Assembly (NCBI RefSeq): GCF_004795915.1
Contig: NZ_CP039253.1
Coordinates: forward strand, 2,356,001 to 2,420,000
DNA: 64,000 nt
Direction: 5' to 3'
DNA from: Rhodococcus sp. PAMC28707
GTDB taxonomy: Bacteria > Actinomycetota > Actinomycetes > Mycobacteriales > Mycobacteriaceae
Numbering within the stretch: position 1 is the first letter of the stretch; each line of letters begins with the position of its first letter. Both the position numbers and the translations under genes were made by a program. Under the pieces are notes generated by a model. The model had not been told where the DNA came from. It saw nothing but the letters and a program-made list of their open reading frames with translations, and searched no databases. Of the stretch, positions 52,807 through 61,109 are shown piece after piece.

Positions 52807-52850
52807 CGCGGTGGTGGCAGCGCCATGTAGGTGGGGCTGCCACCACCGCG
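52807..52850. promoter_or_regulatory. Strong intercistronic hairpin
   Basis: A perfect 15-bp inverted repeat CGCGGTGGTGGCAGC / GCTGCCACCACCGCG with a 14-nt loop lies 14 bp after the ADH stop. There is no T run, so it may stabilise the ADH-side mRNA or reduce read-through rather than terminate. Confidence 0.7.
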
Positions 52851-52890
52851 ATCCGGCTGTCTCCACGACACTTCGACCGAAGGGCTTCAC

Positions 52891-53790
52891 ATGACGCTCA
52901 CTGTGAGTGAGTTCGTCGGCGCCGCGGGCGGCGGCGCCTTGGGAGCGGCACTGGGTGCGCTGGGGGGCTTCGCCCTGATGGGTGTCGTCGTGGTGGTCGC
53001 CACGCTGCTGGCATCGGTCGATCCGGACACCACACTGGTCGGGGGTCTCGCTTTCGGTCCCGTATTCGGCCCCCATGTGATGTTCGCCAGCGGTGCAGCG
53101 GCCGCCGCTTATGCCGCCTACATCCGTCGCCACGACTCCGCGCGCGATATCGCGCAGCCGCTGATCACGTATAACAACATGTCCATCGTTGGTGTCGGCG
53201 CTATATTCGGCGTGCTGGGCCAGTTCCTGGCTCGCCTTGCCGGTAGTGTCCCTGCCGTCCATACCTCTGATGGCAAAGAAATTGCGATGATGGATTCGCT
53301 CGCAGTCAGTGTGGTGCTCACTGCGCTGATCGCCGCCGCCCTATGGGCGCGCAAGCCCGCTGCCATACGCCAACAATGGCTGCCCTGGCAGCACAATGCC
53401 GCCGCGGTGCTCACTATCGGTGCCGTCGCCGGCGCGGTGGCCGGATCGGTCTATCTAGCCTGGCCGGAGGAGTCCCGGCCGATGGCAGGCCTGTTCCTTT
53501 ACGGCGCGTCAGCGCTTACACTGCTCGCTCTCGTCTTCGGTAAAGCGGTGCCGGTGACCCACCACATCACGCTGCCCGCGGCGTTGACCGCCGGCGTCGC
53601 TGCTGCGCACACCGACGAGGCCACGCTGATTCTGCTCGCCGCCGTCGGCTCAGGCCTCCTCGCCTCGGTGCTCGCAGAAGTCTGGGCGAGACTGGTCCTG
53701 GAGCGCTGCCGTATGCACCTGGACCCGCCGGCTGTCGCCATTGCGATCATGGCAACCTTGCTGGCCCTCATTCAGCTCGGGATTGGTTGA
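52891..53790 (+). CDS. Polytopic membrane protein of unknown function
   Basis: A 299-residue protein with about eight hydrophobic helices. It starts FVGAAGGGALGAALGALGGFALMG and has LAFGPVFGPHVMFASGAAAAAYAAY, a pattern I recall from uncharacterised membrane proteins that also occur in haloarchaea. The conserved polar residues (FGPHV, HHITLPAALTAGVAAAHTDEATL) could line a path for a small anion or acid. Its place inside the C3 operon makes uptake or efflux of the substrate plausible. ATG 52891 has GAAGGG upstream. Confidence 0.65.
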   Translation: MTLTVSEFVGAAGGGALGAALGALGGFALMGVVVVVATLLASVDPDTTLVGGLAFGPVFGPHVMFASGAAAAAYAAYIRRHDSARDIAQPLITYNNMSIVGVGAIFGVLGQFLARLAGSVPAVHTSDGKEIAMMDSLAVSVVLTALIAAALWARKPAAIRQQWLPWQHNAAAVLTIGAVAGAVAGSVYLAWPEESRPMAGLFLYGASALTLLALVFGKAVPVTHHITLPAALTAGVAAAHTDEATLILLAAVGSGLLASVLAEVWARLVLERCRMHLDPPAVAIAIMATLLALIQLGIG

Positions 53791-53926
53791 CGCGGACACC
53801 ATCGAGCCGTGAGCCGGGCAGCTCGGCCCGGATGGTGAATGCAGACCACCCGTGAAGAAAATCGCAGCCATGCAAAGAATTCGGTGCATTCCGCACATAC
53901 GCGACCAGAAAGAAGTCTGTGAACCA

Positions 53927-54703
53927 ATGGCCAATTTCGACACTCTCACCCTGACCGTCGACGACGATGGCATCGCCCAACTGACCTTGGACCGGCCGGA
54001 AGCGCTGAACGCTCTGAACTCAGCGATGATGACCGAATTCTCCAAGGCACTGCGCGAGGCAACCCGATCCGGTGCGCGCGTGCTGGTGCTGACTGGCAAC
54101 GGCCGCGCTTTCGCTGCCGGCGCGGACATCGCCGAGATGCGCGACCAAACTTTCGGAAGCATGAACGACGCCAACCACCTCGCCTTATGGGAAGGACTAG
54201 CCGACCTGCCCATCCCGACCATCGGCGCGGTAAACGGGTTCGCGCTCGGGGGCGGCTGCGAAATCGCCATGATGTGCGACATTCTCATCGCCGGCGCGAG
54301 TGCGTCCTTCGGCCAGCCGGAGATCGCACTGGGCATCATCCCTGGGATTGGTGGAACGCAAAGGCTGACCCGAATCGTGGGCAAAGCCCAGGCGATGGAC
54401 CTGATCCTTACCGGGCGCCGAATCGATGCCGACGAAGCCCACCGGATTGGTCTGATCAGCCGCATTGTCCCCGACGATGAGGTAGTCGAACAGGCTCGTG
54501 TCATCGCCCGGCAGATAGCCGGATTCTCTCCGCGTGCGGCGCGGGCGGCCAAAGAATGTGTCCTGCGGGCCGACCAGACCTCGCTGGCGGAGGGTTTGCT
54601 CTTCGAACGTCGCTGGTTCCATTCGCTTTTCGCGTTCAGTGACCAGACCGAAGGCATGACAGCTTTCCTGGAGAAGCGTCCGGCCAGGTTCCTCGATGCC
54701 TGA
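53927..54703 (+). CDS. Enoyl-CoA hydratase (possible 3-hydroxypropionyl-CoA dehydratase)
   Basis: A 258-residue crotonase. Oxyanion-hole residues are in GRAFAAGADIAEM and NGFALGGGCEIAMMCD; the catalytic glutamates lie in GGGCE and GQPEIALGIIPGIGGTQRL. It hydrates or dehydrates short acyl-CoA. Given the ligase and the acrylyl-CoA reductase that follow, 3-hydroxypropionyl-CoA to acrylyl-CoA is a reasonable role, but this is inferred. The ATG at 53927 is chosen; the frame is open from 53852. Its stop overlaps the ligase start by 8 bp. Confidence 0.88.
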   Translation: MANFDTLTLTVDDDGIAQLTLDRPEALNALNSAMMTEFSKALREATRSGARVLVLTGNGRAFAAGADIAEMRDQTFGSMNDANHLALWEGLADLPIPTIGAVNGFALGGGCEIAMMCDILIAGASASFGQPEIALGIIPGIGGTQRLTRIVGKAQAMDLILTGRRIDADEAHRIGLISRIVPDDEVVEQARVIARQIAGFSPRAARAAKECVLRADQTSLAEGLLFERRWFHSLFAFSDQTEGMTAFLEKRPARFLDA

Positions 54704-56618
54704 GCGCGACGCGGCCGCACCGCTCAAGATTTACACCGCGACGATGGATGACGCCAGCCGGGACCCGGGCGACTTCTGGATGACAGCAGCACGTGCAATC
54801 ACCTGGATCGATGAGCCGAAGCGTCCCTATGAGGAGAACCCGAACGGCCTGGTCGATTGGTTCCCAGGGGCGACTCTCAATACCGCGTACAACGCCCTGG
54901 ATCGGCATGTCGACGCTGGTCGCGGTGACGCGCCGGCACTCGCGTACATTTCGGCCGCTACCGGCCAGGAGTACGTCTACAGCTACCGTGAGCTTCTCGA
55001 GCAGGTATCGCGGGCGGCAGGCGCCCTCGCCGGCCTGGGCGTGGGCCTGGGCGACCGGGTCCTGATCTACCTGCCGATGATTCCCGAAGCGGTCATCACG
55101 ATGCTGGCCTGTGCGCGCCTGGGTGCCGTACATGCAGTGGTCTTCGGCGGCTTCGGCGCGGCCGAGCTCGCCTCCCGCATCGATGACGCGCGGCCGGCCG
55201 TCATCGTCACTGCGACTGGTGGCCTGGAGCCCGGCCGAATCGTGCCCTACCTGCCGTTGCTCGACGCCGCGCTCACTGAGGCGCAACACCGTCCCGGGAA
55301 CGTCGTCGTGGTGAACCGACCACAGATCGAGCCCCCCGCTGGGCGCGGGGTCGACTGGCCGGAACATGGATGGACCGAACTGCTCGAGGCCGCCGAGCCG
55401 GCTAGCTGCGTCCCGGTCGTTGCTACCGATCCGCTGTACATCTTGTACACATCCGGCACCACCGGGAAGCCGAAGGGGATCGTCCGTGACAACGGCGGCC
55501 ACGCCGTCGCCATGCAGTGGTCGATGAAGCATGTCTACGGCATCGAGGCCAGCGACGTCGTCTTCGCCGCCAGTGACATCGGCTGGGTGGTGGGGCACTC
55601 CTACATCGTCTACGCGCCACTTCTAACCGGTGCCACCACCGTGCTGTTCGAGGGCAAACCGGTTGGCTCCCCCGACGCCGGAGTCTTCTGGGACATCATC
55701 GAGCGGTATGGCGTTAACGTGCTGCTCACCGCGCCCACCGCGATGCGGGCGATCCGGCGAGAAGATCCGCAGGCTGCTCTGCTCGTTCGGCGGGACCTGC
55801 ACACGCTGCGCGGAATTTTTCTCGCGGGAGAGCGATTGGACCCCGACACTCAGCGGTGGCTCGGCCAGGTGCAGTCCGCTCCGGTGATCAACAACTGGTG
55901 GCAGACCGAGACGGGCTGGCCGGTGGTGTCGAACTTCCTCGGCCTGACTTACTTTCCGCCCAGACCAGGTGCATCGACAAAGCCGGTCCCCGGTTTCGTC
56001 GTGGCGATCCTCGACAGCGACGGGAACGAGGTCGAGTCCGGGCAGGAAGGTGCTGTGTGCCTGCGGTTGCCGTTGCCGCCCGGCTTCATGACCAACGTGT
56101 GGGGTGATGAAGCCCGCCTGGCGAAGGCATATCTGAACCAGCACCCCGGATACTATGACTCCGGGGACGGCGGCCATATCGACAAGGACGGGTACGTATA
56201 CATTCTCGGCCGCACTGACGACGTGATGAACGTCGCCGGGCATCGGATGTCGTCGGGGCAGATCGAGGCGGCCATAGCCGAACATCCGGGTGTTTCCGAA
56301 TGCGCGGTCGTTGGGGTCAGCGATTATCTCAAAGGGCAGCGTCCTTATGCAGTCGTCGTGCCGGAGCTCGACCACGTGGACCGGGTCGAAGAACTGCGCA
56401 CGCAGATCCAAGAGCTGGTCCGTCATCAGGTCGGACCGATCGCCTCACTAGGCGGCATCGACATCGTTGCCGCTCTACCCAAGACACGTTCAGGGAAGAT
56501 AGTGCGCCGTTGTCTGCGACAGATCCTCGACGGAGACAAGCCTGATATTCCACCGACTATCGAAAACGCTTCGGTCGTCGACGATCTGATATCCACACTC
56601 AAAGCAACAAATCGCTGA
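54696..56618 (+). CDS. Propionyl-CoA synthetase-like acyl-CoA ligase
   Basis: A 640-residue AMP-forming acetyl/propionyl-CoA synthetase. It has the YILYTSGTTGKPKGIVRDNGGH adenylate loop, VFAASDIGWVVGHSY, NNWWQTETGWPV, YDSGDGGHIDKDGYVYILGRTDDVMNVAGHR and the catalytic Lys in PKTRSGKIVRR. The DIGWVVGHSYIVYAPLL and QTETGWP pattern is that of PrpE. It could activate 3-hydroxypropionate, propionate or acrylate. It overlaps the preceding hydratase by 8 bp, showing coupling. Confidence 0.88.
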   Translation: MPERDAAAPLKIYTATMDDASRDPGDFWMTAARAITWIDEPKRPYEENPNGLVDWFPGATLNTAYNALDRHVDAGRGDAPALAYISAATGQEYVYSYRELLEQVSRAAGALAGLGVGLGDRVLIYLPMIPEAVITMLACARLGAVHAVVFGGFGAAELASRIDDARPAVIVTATGGLEPGRIVPYLPLLDAALTEAQHRPGNVVVVNRPQIEPPAGRGVDWPEHGWTELLEAAEPASCVPVVATDPLYILYTSGTTGKPKGIVRDNGGHAVAMQWSMKHVYGIEASDVVFAASDIGWVVGHSYIVYAPLLTGATTVLFEGKPVGSPDAGVFWDIIERYGVNVLLTAPTAMRAIRREDPQAALLVRRDLHTLRGIFLAGERLDPDTQRWLGQVQSAPVINNWWQTETGWPVVSNFLGLTYFPPRPGASTKPVPGFVVAILDSDGNEVESGQEGAVCLRLPLPPGFMTNVWGDEARLAKAYLNQHPGYYDSGDGGHIDKDGYVYILGRTDDVMNVAGHRMSSGQIEAAIAEHPGVSECAVVGVSDYLKGQRPYAVVVPELDHVDRVEELRTQIQELVRHQVGPIASLGGIDIVAALPKTRSGKIVRRCLRQILDGDKPDIPPTIENASVVDDLISTLKATNR

Positions 56619-56674
56619 ATCGGTCCCCGCACGAGACCACATCGAAATCGAATATCCAAGGAGGAAACGCTTCA

Positions 56675-57676
56675 ATGTCCACTTACCTCGCCCTTACCGC
56701 CGTCCTCACCGATGGAACCATCCATCCGGAGGTCCGAGAGCTCGAGCAGCAGGCCCTCGGAGCCGATGAGCTACGCATCCAAGTCCGCTATTCCAGCATC
56801 AACTTCAAAGACGCTCTCGCCTTCACTCCCGGAGGCGGCGTCGTTCGTGAGTATCCGATCGTCCCCGGCATCGACATCGCTGGTGTCGTCTCCGAATCAA
56901 CCTCGCCGGACTTCCAGGTCGGCGACAATGTGATCGCCCACGGATACGGGATTGGAACCGCCCGTGACGGCGGTTACGCGCAGGAGGCCGTCGTGCCGGC
57001 GGCATGGACTGTGAAGCTCGACAGACTCACGCTGCGGGAAGCTGCCACCATCGGCACCGCCGGCTTCACCGCCGCGATGAGCGTGGCCGCAATCCTCGAA
57101 TGGGGCGTCACCCCCGACTCCGGTCCGGTCGTCGTCACCGGCGCTACAGGTGGCGTCGGATCAACGAGCATCGATCTGTTGTCGGCGAAGGGCTTCGAAG
57201 TGGTTGCCTCGTCCGGTAAGCCAGATGCCACGCCGCGCCTGCATGAACTGGGTGCCACCGAGGTGATCGGCCGCCTACCGCTGGACCCGGACGCCAAACG
57301 TAGGCCGCTGGGTCGGAGCCGGTGGGCCGCAGCCGTCGACTGCGTCGGCGGCGCAGCCCTTGCCGATATTCTGAGCACCATGAATTACGGTGGAGTCGTC
57401 ACCGCCAGCGGGTTGAACGGCGGTATCGCTCTCGAGACCACAGTGATGCCGTTTATTCTGCGAGGGGTGGGCCTGCTCGGTATCGACTCGGTACAAATGA
57501 TGATCGCCTCCCGTCGTGCGCTTTGGCAGCGAATCGAAAGCGAGCTCAAGCCGCGCAACCTGGAGAGCATCTGCGTCGAGGTTCCGATCAGCGAGGTCTC
57601 GACAGTGGTGGACGCACTACGGCGCGGTGAGTTCACTGGTCGTGCCGTCATCGACATCAGCGAGAGGTGGACATGA
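56675..57676 (+). CDS. acuI: Acrylyl-CoA reductase-like (AcuI/YhdH) oxidoreductase
   Basis: A 333-residue zinc-free MDR enzyme of the YhdH/AcuI group: SSINFKDALAFTPGGGVVREYPIVPGIDIAG, AHGYGIGTARDGGYAQEAVVPAAW, VVVTGATGGVGSTSIDLLSAKGFEVVASSGK (NADP site) and VDCVGG. AcuI reduces acrylyl-CoA to propionyl-CoA with NADPH. The start ATG has AGGAGG upstream. With the ligase and hydratase it completes a 3-hydroxypropionate reductive route. Gene name is by similarity and context. Confidence 0.82.
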   Translation: MSTYLALTAVLTDGTIHPEVRELEQQALGADELRIQVRYSSINFKDALAFTPGGGVVREYPIVPGIDIAGVVSESTSPDFQVGDNVIAHGYGIGTARDGGYAQEAVVPAAWTVKLDRLTLREAATIGTAGFTAAMSVAAILEWGVTPDSGPVVVTGATGGVGSTSIDLLSAKGFEVVASSGKPDATPRLHELGATEVIGRLPLDPDAKRRPLGRSRWAAAVDCVGGAALADILSTMNYGGVVTASGLNGGIALETTVMPFILRGVGLLGIDSVQMMIASRRALWQRIESELKPRNLESICVEVPISEVSTVVDALRRGEFTGRAVIDISERWT

Positions 57677-57928
57677 CACTGGTGCGGGGTCAACGGACAA
57701 CGGGCTGTGCTGTGGGCTATGAGGAGGCATCGAGCTTCGCGTCGAGTGCATCGAAGGCGTTGGTGAGGCGCGGTGGGACTTGCCTCCATCTTGGAGGGCT
57801 TCGATGACAGCGCCCTGAATTTTGCGGAATGCGCTCATCGGAGTGCCATAGCCGCTGAGGGCGGTATACGAGTTGGTCGGATCCATTCATAGGTCCACCC
57901 AGCGTCGAACCGGCGTAGCATCGACCCG
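57677..57928. other. Short gap with a possible broken small gene
   Basis: On the minus strand one frame gives MDPTNSYTALSGYGTPMSAF ... VIEALQDGG and the adjacent frame continues VPPRLTNAFDALDAKLDASS. Joined they would make a protein of about 55 residues, so a one-base frameshift near 57785 is possible. Weak. Confidence 0.3.
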
Positions 57929-58798
57929 ATGCGGCGTGTGGTGGTGGGTCTGTTGGCAGCTCTCGTGCTGGTGAGTTGCCAACAGAATCCCGCCGAACAG
58001 AATCCCGCCGAACTGCCCCCGGCCATTGACTACGTCGCACTCGGTGACTCTGCGGCTTCGGGACCGTTGATCCCGGACCAGGTGGGATTCGCGGGTTGCT
58101 TGCAATCCGACGAGAACTATCCGCACGTACTGGCAGGCATGATCGGGGCCGCGTCGTTCACCGATGTGTCGTGTTCGGGCGCGAAGTCCGAGAACATCAC
58201 CACGGTCGAGCAGATCACCGACAGCGGGTCGGTGCCAGTCCAACTGGATGCGCTCTCTTCGGATACGGACCTGGTGACCATCACCATCGGCGGCAACGAC
58301 GTGGATCTGGTGTCGACGGCGCGTCAGTGCATCAACTTCTCGCCGGAGCCGACAGGGCGATCGTGTCGGGATGCTCTGACCGAGGGCGGCACCGACAAGC
58401 TCGCCGACGCGATCTCCGCGGCGGCTCCGCGCTGGGGGCAGGTCTTCGAGAACATCAAGGGACGCGCCCCGAACGCGGATGTCGTCGTAGTCGGTTATGG
58501 AACCTATGTACAACCGGGCGGTTGCTATGGCGTTCAACCGGTGTGGGCCCGAGACGCCGACTACCTGCAGCAGAGCATCGACACGATGAACGACGCTCTC
58601 GCCGAGCAGGCCGCGCAGCACGGTGCGAGTTTCGTCGACACCAGACCCGTCAGTGTCGGTCACGACGCGTGCGCAGTAGGCGATCAGCGCTATCTCGAGG
58701 GTGTGTTCCCCCTGAACCGAGCAGCACCACTACACCCGACTGCAGCAGGAATGGCGGCATTCGCCCAGGTGATAGAGGATTCGCTTACGCTGAACTGA
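57929..58798 (+). CDS. SGNH/GDSL-family lipoprotein esterase
   Basis: A 289-residue exported protein. A signal peptide with lipobox LVSC (Cys at about residue 17) is followed by QNPAEQNPAE, a small duplicated unit. The SGNH fold has VALGDSAASG (catalytic Ser), the Gly block CSGAKSENITT, the Asn block TITIGGNDVDL and the final HPTAAGM (catalytic His). Such enzymes cleave ester bonds at the cell surface. A close pattern exists in mycobacterial secreted esterases. The ATG at 57929 is used. Confidence 0.88.
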   Translation: MRRVVVGLLAALVLVSCQQNPAEQNPAELPPAIDYVALGDSAASGPLIPDQVGFAGCLQSDENYPHVLAGMIGAASFTDVSCSGAKSENITTVEQITDSGSVPVQLDALSSDTDLVTITIGGNDVDLVSTARQCINFSPEPTGRSCRDALTEGGTDKLADAISAAAPRWGQVFENIKGRAPNADVVVVGYGTYVQPGGCYGVQPVWARDADYLQQSIDTMNDALAEQAAQHGASFVDTRPVSVGHDACAVGDQRYLEGVFPLNRAAPLHPTAAGMAAFAQVIEDSLTLN

Positions 58799-58842
58799 CC
58801 GTGGCTCCCAACGGGGGAGCCCACACTCGGTAGGTGGACTTC

Positions 58843-59451
58843 ATGGCATCGCTCGACGAACTTCTCGCACAGATTCCCATCGGTCAGATTGCATCGAAAC
58901 TCGGTGTCGATGAGGAGACGGCGAAATCCGCTGTCACTCGAGCACTGCCCACATTGGTCGGCGGCCTCGAAGCCAATGCCCAAGACCCGGCAGGTGCTGC
59001 GTCCTTGGAGAATGCGCTCCAGCAGCACAGTTCTTCGGGATTGCTCGATGGCGGCGTCGACATCGACCAGGTGGACGAGACAGACGGTGCGAAGATCGTG
59101 TCGAACGTGTTCGGAGACAACAAGAACGACGTAGCAAGCGCGCTCGGCGGAATCAGCGGCGGCGCGGACAGTAACCTCGTGAGCAAAGTGCTGCCGATCC
59201 TCGCGCCGATCGTATTGGCTTATCTGGCAAAGAAATACACCGGTGGTCAGAGTGCGGGTGGCTCGGGTGGTGGCGGTCTCGGTGATCTACTGGGCAGCGT
59301 CCTCGGCGGAGCAACCAGCGGTTCGGGATCCGGCGGCGGCCTGGGGGGACTCCTCGGCGGCATTCTCGGCGGTGGCTCCGGCGGCTCGGGTGGCTCCGGT
59401 GGCGGTATCGGCGATCTGCTCGGCGGATTGCTCGGGGGCGGCAAGAAGTAG
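58843..59451 (+). CDS. DUF937 family protein
   Basis: A 202-residue protein. Residues 1-130 are a helical DUF937 domain (LDELLAQIPIGQIASKLGVDEETAKSAVTRALPTLVGGL, IVSNVFGDNKNDVASAL). The tail from about residue 138 is Gly/Ser-rich with repeated GGLGDLLGG and LGGILGG units. Function unknown. ATG 58843 has AGGTGG upstream; a GTG three codons earlier is possible. Confidence 0.85.
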   Translation: MASLDELLAQIPIGQIASKLGVDEETAKSAVTRALPTLVGGLEANAQDPAGAASLENALQQHSSSGLLDGGVDIDQVDETDGAKIVSNVFGDNKNDVASALGGISGGADSNLVSKVLPILAPIVLAYLAKKYTGGQSAGGSGGGGLGDLLGSVLGGATSGSGSGGGLGGLLGGILGGGSGGSGGSGGGIGDLLGGLLGGGKK

Positions 59452-59625
59452 TGCGGCTGCAGGTCCAGGACTCGAGAACTGGCCCGATACAACTTCGTCG
59501 ACCGGATGGGGTTGGTCGTCTATGTGGTGGCGGCCGATCTCGGGCTGTTGGCCGTCCGGTTGGCGGTCGATCCTGCTCGCCCTGTTCTCGCGTGAAAACG
59601 CGGCGGCCCGAGTGGGGAGGTGGCC

Positions 59626-60417
59626 TCACACCATGGTCGTCAGCACACCCCCGTCAGCACGTAGTGCTGCACCGTTCGTGGCGGAGGACAGCGGACTTGC
59701 CAGGTAGACAGCGAGATTGGCTATCTCGGTAGGTTCGATGAACCGCTGTAGCAGTGAGGTAGCGTTGCCGCCGATGATGGCGGCCTTGAGATCATCGGCG
59801 GGCATTGCCTGAGCGCTAGCGATCTGGGTGACAGTGGCTGCGACCCCGTCGGAGTAGGTCGGCCCGCCGAGGATCGTGTTCACGGTTACTTCGGTTCCGC
59901 GTGTGAGCTTGGCGAGGCCATTGCTCAGTGCGAGCATCCCCGCCTTCGTTACTCCATAGTGCACCATGTCGGCTGGAATGTTCACCCCCGATTCGCTGCC
60001 GACGAAGATGATCCGGCCCCATCCGGTTGCGAGCATCTTGCCCAACACGTGCCGCGACAACCGGACGCCGCTCATGACGTTGATGTCGAAGTAACGTTGC
60101 CATTCTTCGTCGGAAATCTGCTCGAAGGATGCGAGTTCGAAAAGACCGACGTTGTTGACGAGTATGTCGATGTCGCCGAGAGATTCCAGAAGCTTGCCGA
60201 CGTCGGTTGGATCTTCGAAGTCTGCAACGGCGCCCGAGATCGTCGCGCCCGGAACCTCGAGCCCCAATTGCCGGACGGCCTCGTCGAGCTTGCTCTCGCT
60301 GCGCCCGTTGATGACAACCGACGCTCCCTCCTGGAGGAGAGCTCGTGCAATCGCGTAACCGATTCCTTGCGTCGAACCGCTGACGAAAGCCGACTTGCCG
60401 TGCAGCTGCAGATCCAT
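59626..60417 (-). CDS. Short-chain dehydrogenase/reductase
   Basis: A 263-residue SDR. The cofactor site is GSTQGIGYAIARALL, followed by NNVG, a catalytic Ser in VGSESG and YxxxK as YGVTK, and the C-terminal GALRADGGV. The NGRSESK segment after the glycine motif, with Arg, suggests NADP. Substrate unknown. The ATG at 60417 has AGGAGAG upstream; the open frame goes further to 60459. It is divergent from marR and is probably its target. Confidence 0.88.
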   Translation of the reverse strand: MDLQLHGKSAFVSGSTQGIGYAIARALLQEGASVVINGRSESKLDEAVRQLGLEVPGATISGAVADFEDPTDVGKLLESLGDIDILVNNVGLFELASFEQISDEEWQRYFDINVMSGVRLSRHVLGKMLATGWGRIIFVGSESGVNIPADMVHYGVTKAGMLALSNGLAKLTRGTEVTVNTILGGPTYSDGVAATVTQIASAQAMPADDLKAAIIGGNATSLLQRFIEPTEIANLAVYLASPLSSATNGAALRADGGVLTTMV

Positions 60418-60459
60418 GTCTCTCCTGGTGCGCTCGATCGATGCCGTCGCGGGCATCAA

Positions 60460-60476
60460 ATGACTTTCTCAGTCAA
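60460..60476. promoter_or_regulatory. MarR operator 1
   Basis: ATGACTTTCTCAGTCAA is an inverted repeat TGACT-TTCTC-AGTCA in the SDR-marR intergenic region. It matches operator 2 except at the first base. Confidence 0.75.
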
Positions 60477-60491
60477 GTGAAACTATGACGA

Positions 60492-60508
60492 TTGACTTTC
60501 TCAGTCAA
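60492..60508. promoter_or_regulatory. MarR operator 2
   Basis: TTGACTTTCTCAGTCAA is an inverted repeat with 6-bp arms, 32 bp from operator 1 centre to centre (about three helical turns). TTGACT could also serve as a -35 element, so binding would block transcription. Confidence 0.78.
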
Positions 60509-60541
60509 GTCATGGGGTGCGGTGTCGAGTAGTCTGCTTCC

Positions 60542-61048
60542 ATGTCGGACCCCAACGAACGAGCAGCACTCAGCGACGGAGACCTCCAGACGTGGGCCGC
60601 CCTGGCCACCCTGCTGGAGTGGCTGCCCACTGCTCTCGATGCACAGCTCCAACGCGACGCGGGCCTGACCCACTTCGAGTACGGCATCCTCTTCGCCCTG
60701 TCGAAAGCGGCCGACCGCACACTCCGCATGAGCACGTTGGCAAGCTATTCCAACAGCTCCCTCTCGCGGCTCTCGCGTGCAGTGGCTCGCCTCGAGACCA
60801 AAGATTGGGTACGACGCGCTCCCGACGCTACGGACGGCCGCTACACCCTGGCCACCCTGACCGAGTCGGGGTCGGCGAAGGTCGACCAGGCAGCCCCCGG
60901 GCACGTGGACGTCGTCAACCGGCTCGTCTTCGACCCGTTGACGCAGGTCCAGGCGCGTCAGCTCGGCGGAATCAGTCGGCGCATCATGGCGGCGATACGG
61001 TCCGAGGAGGGCTGGCAACCTTCGGCGGACCCCGGGCGCCCACGTTGA
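60542..61048 (+). CDS. MarR-family transcriptional regulator
   Basis: A 168-residue winged-helix regulator: LTHFEYGILFALSKAADRTLRMSTLASYSNSSLSRLSRAVARLETKDWVRRAPDATDGRYTLATLTESG. The HTH (MSTLASYSNSSLSRLSR) and wing (DATDGRYTLATLT) are typical. It is divergent from the SDR with two operators in between, which fits a ligand-released repressor of both. Confidence 0.88.
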   Translation: MSDPNERAALSDGDLQTWAALATLLEWLPTALDAQLQRDAGLTHFEYGILFALSKAADRTLRMSTLASYSNSSLSRLSRAVARLETKDWVRRAPDATDGRYTLATLTESGSAKVDQAAPGHVDVVNRLVFDPLTQVQARQLGGISRRIMAAIRSEEGWQPSADPGRPR

Positions 61049-61109
61049 GACCGCGCATCCTTTTTCCAAAGCTGCACGCTCTGTTCACGTCCGAGCGCGG
61101 CCGTTCGGT

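Noticed and set aside
51485..52846. 453-codon minus-strand frame opposite the NDMA-dependent ADH
   Set aside because: It is antisense to a complete zinc alcohol dehydrogenase with all metal ligands.
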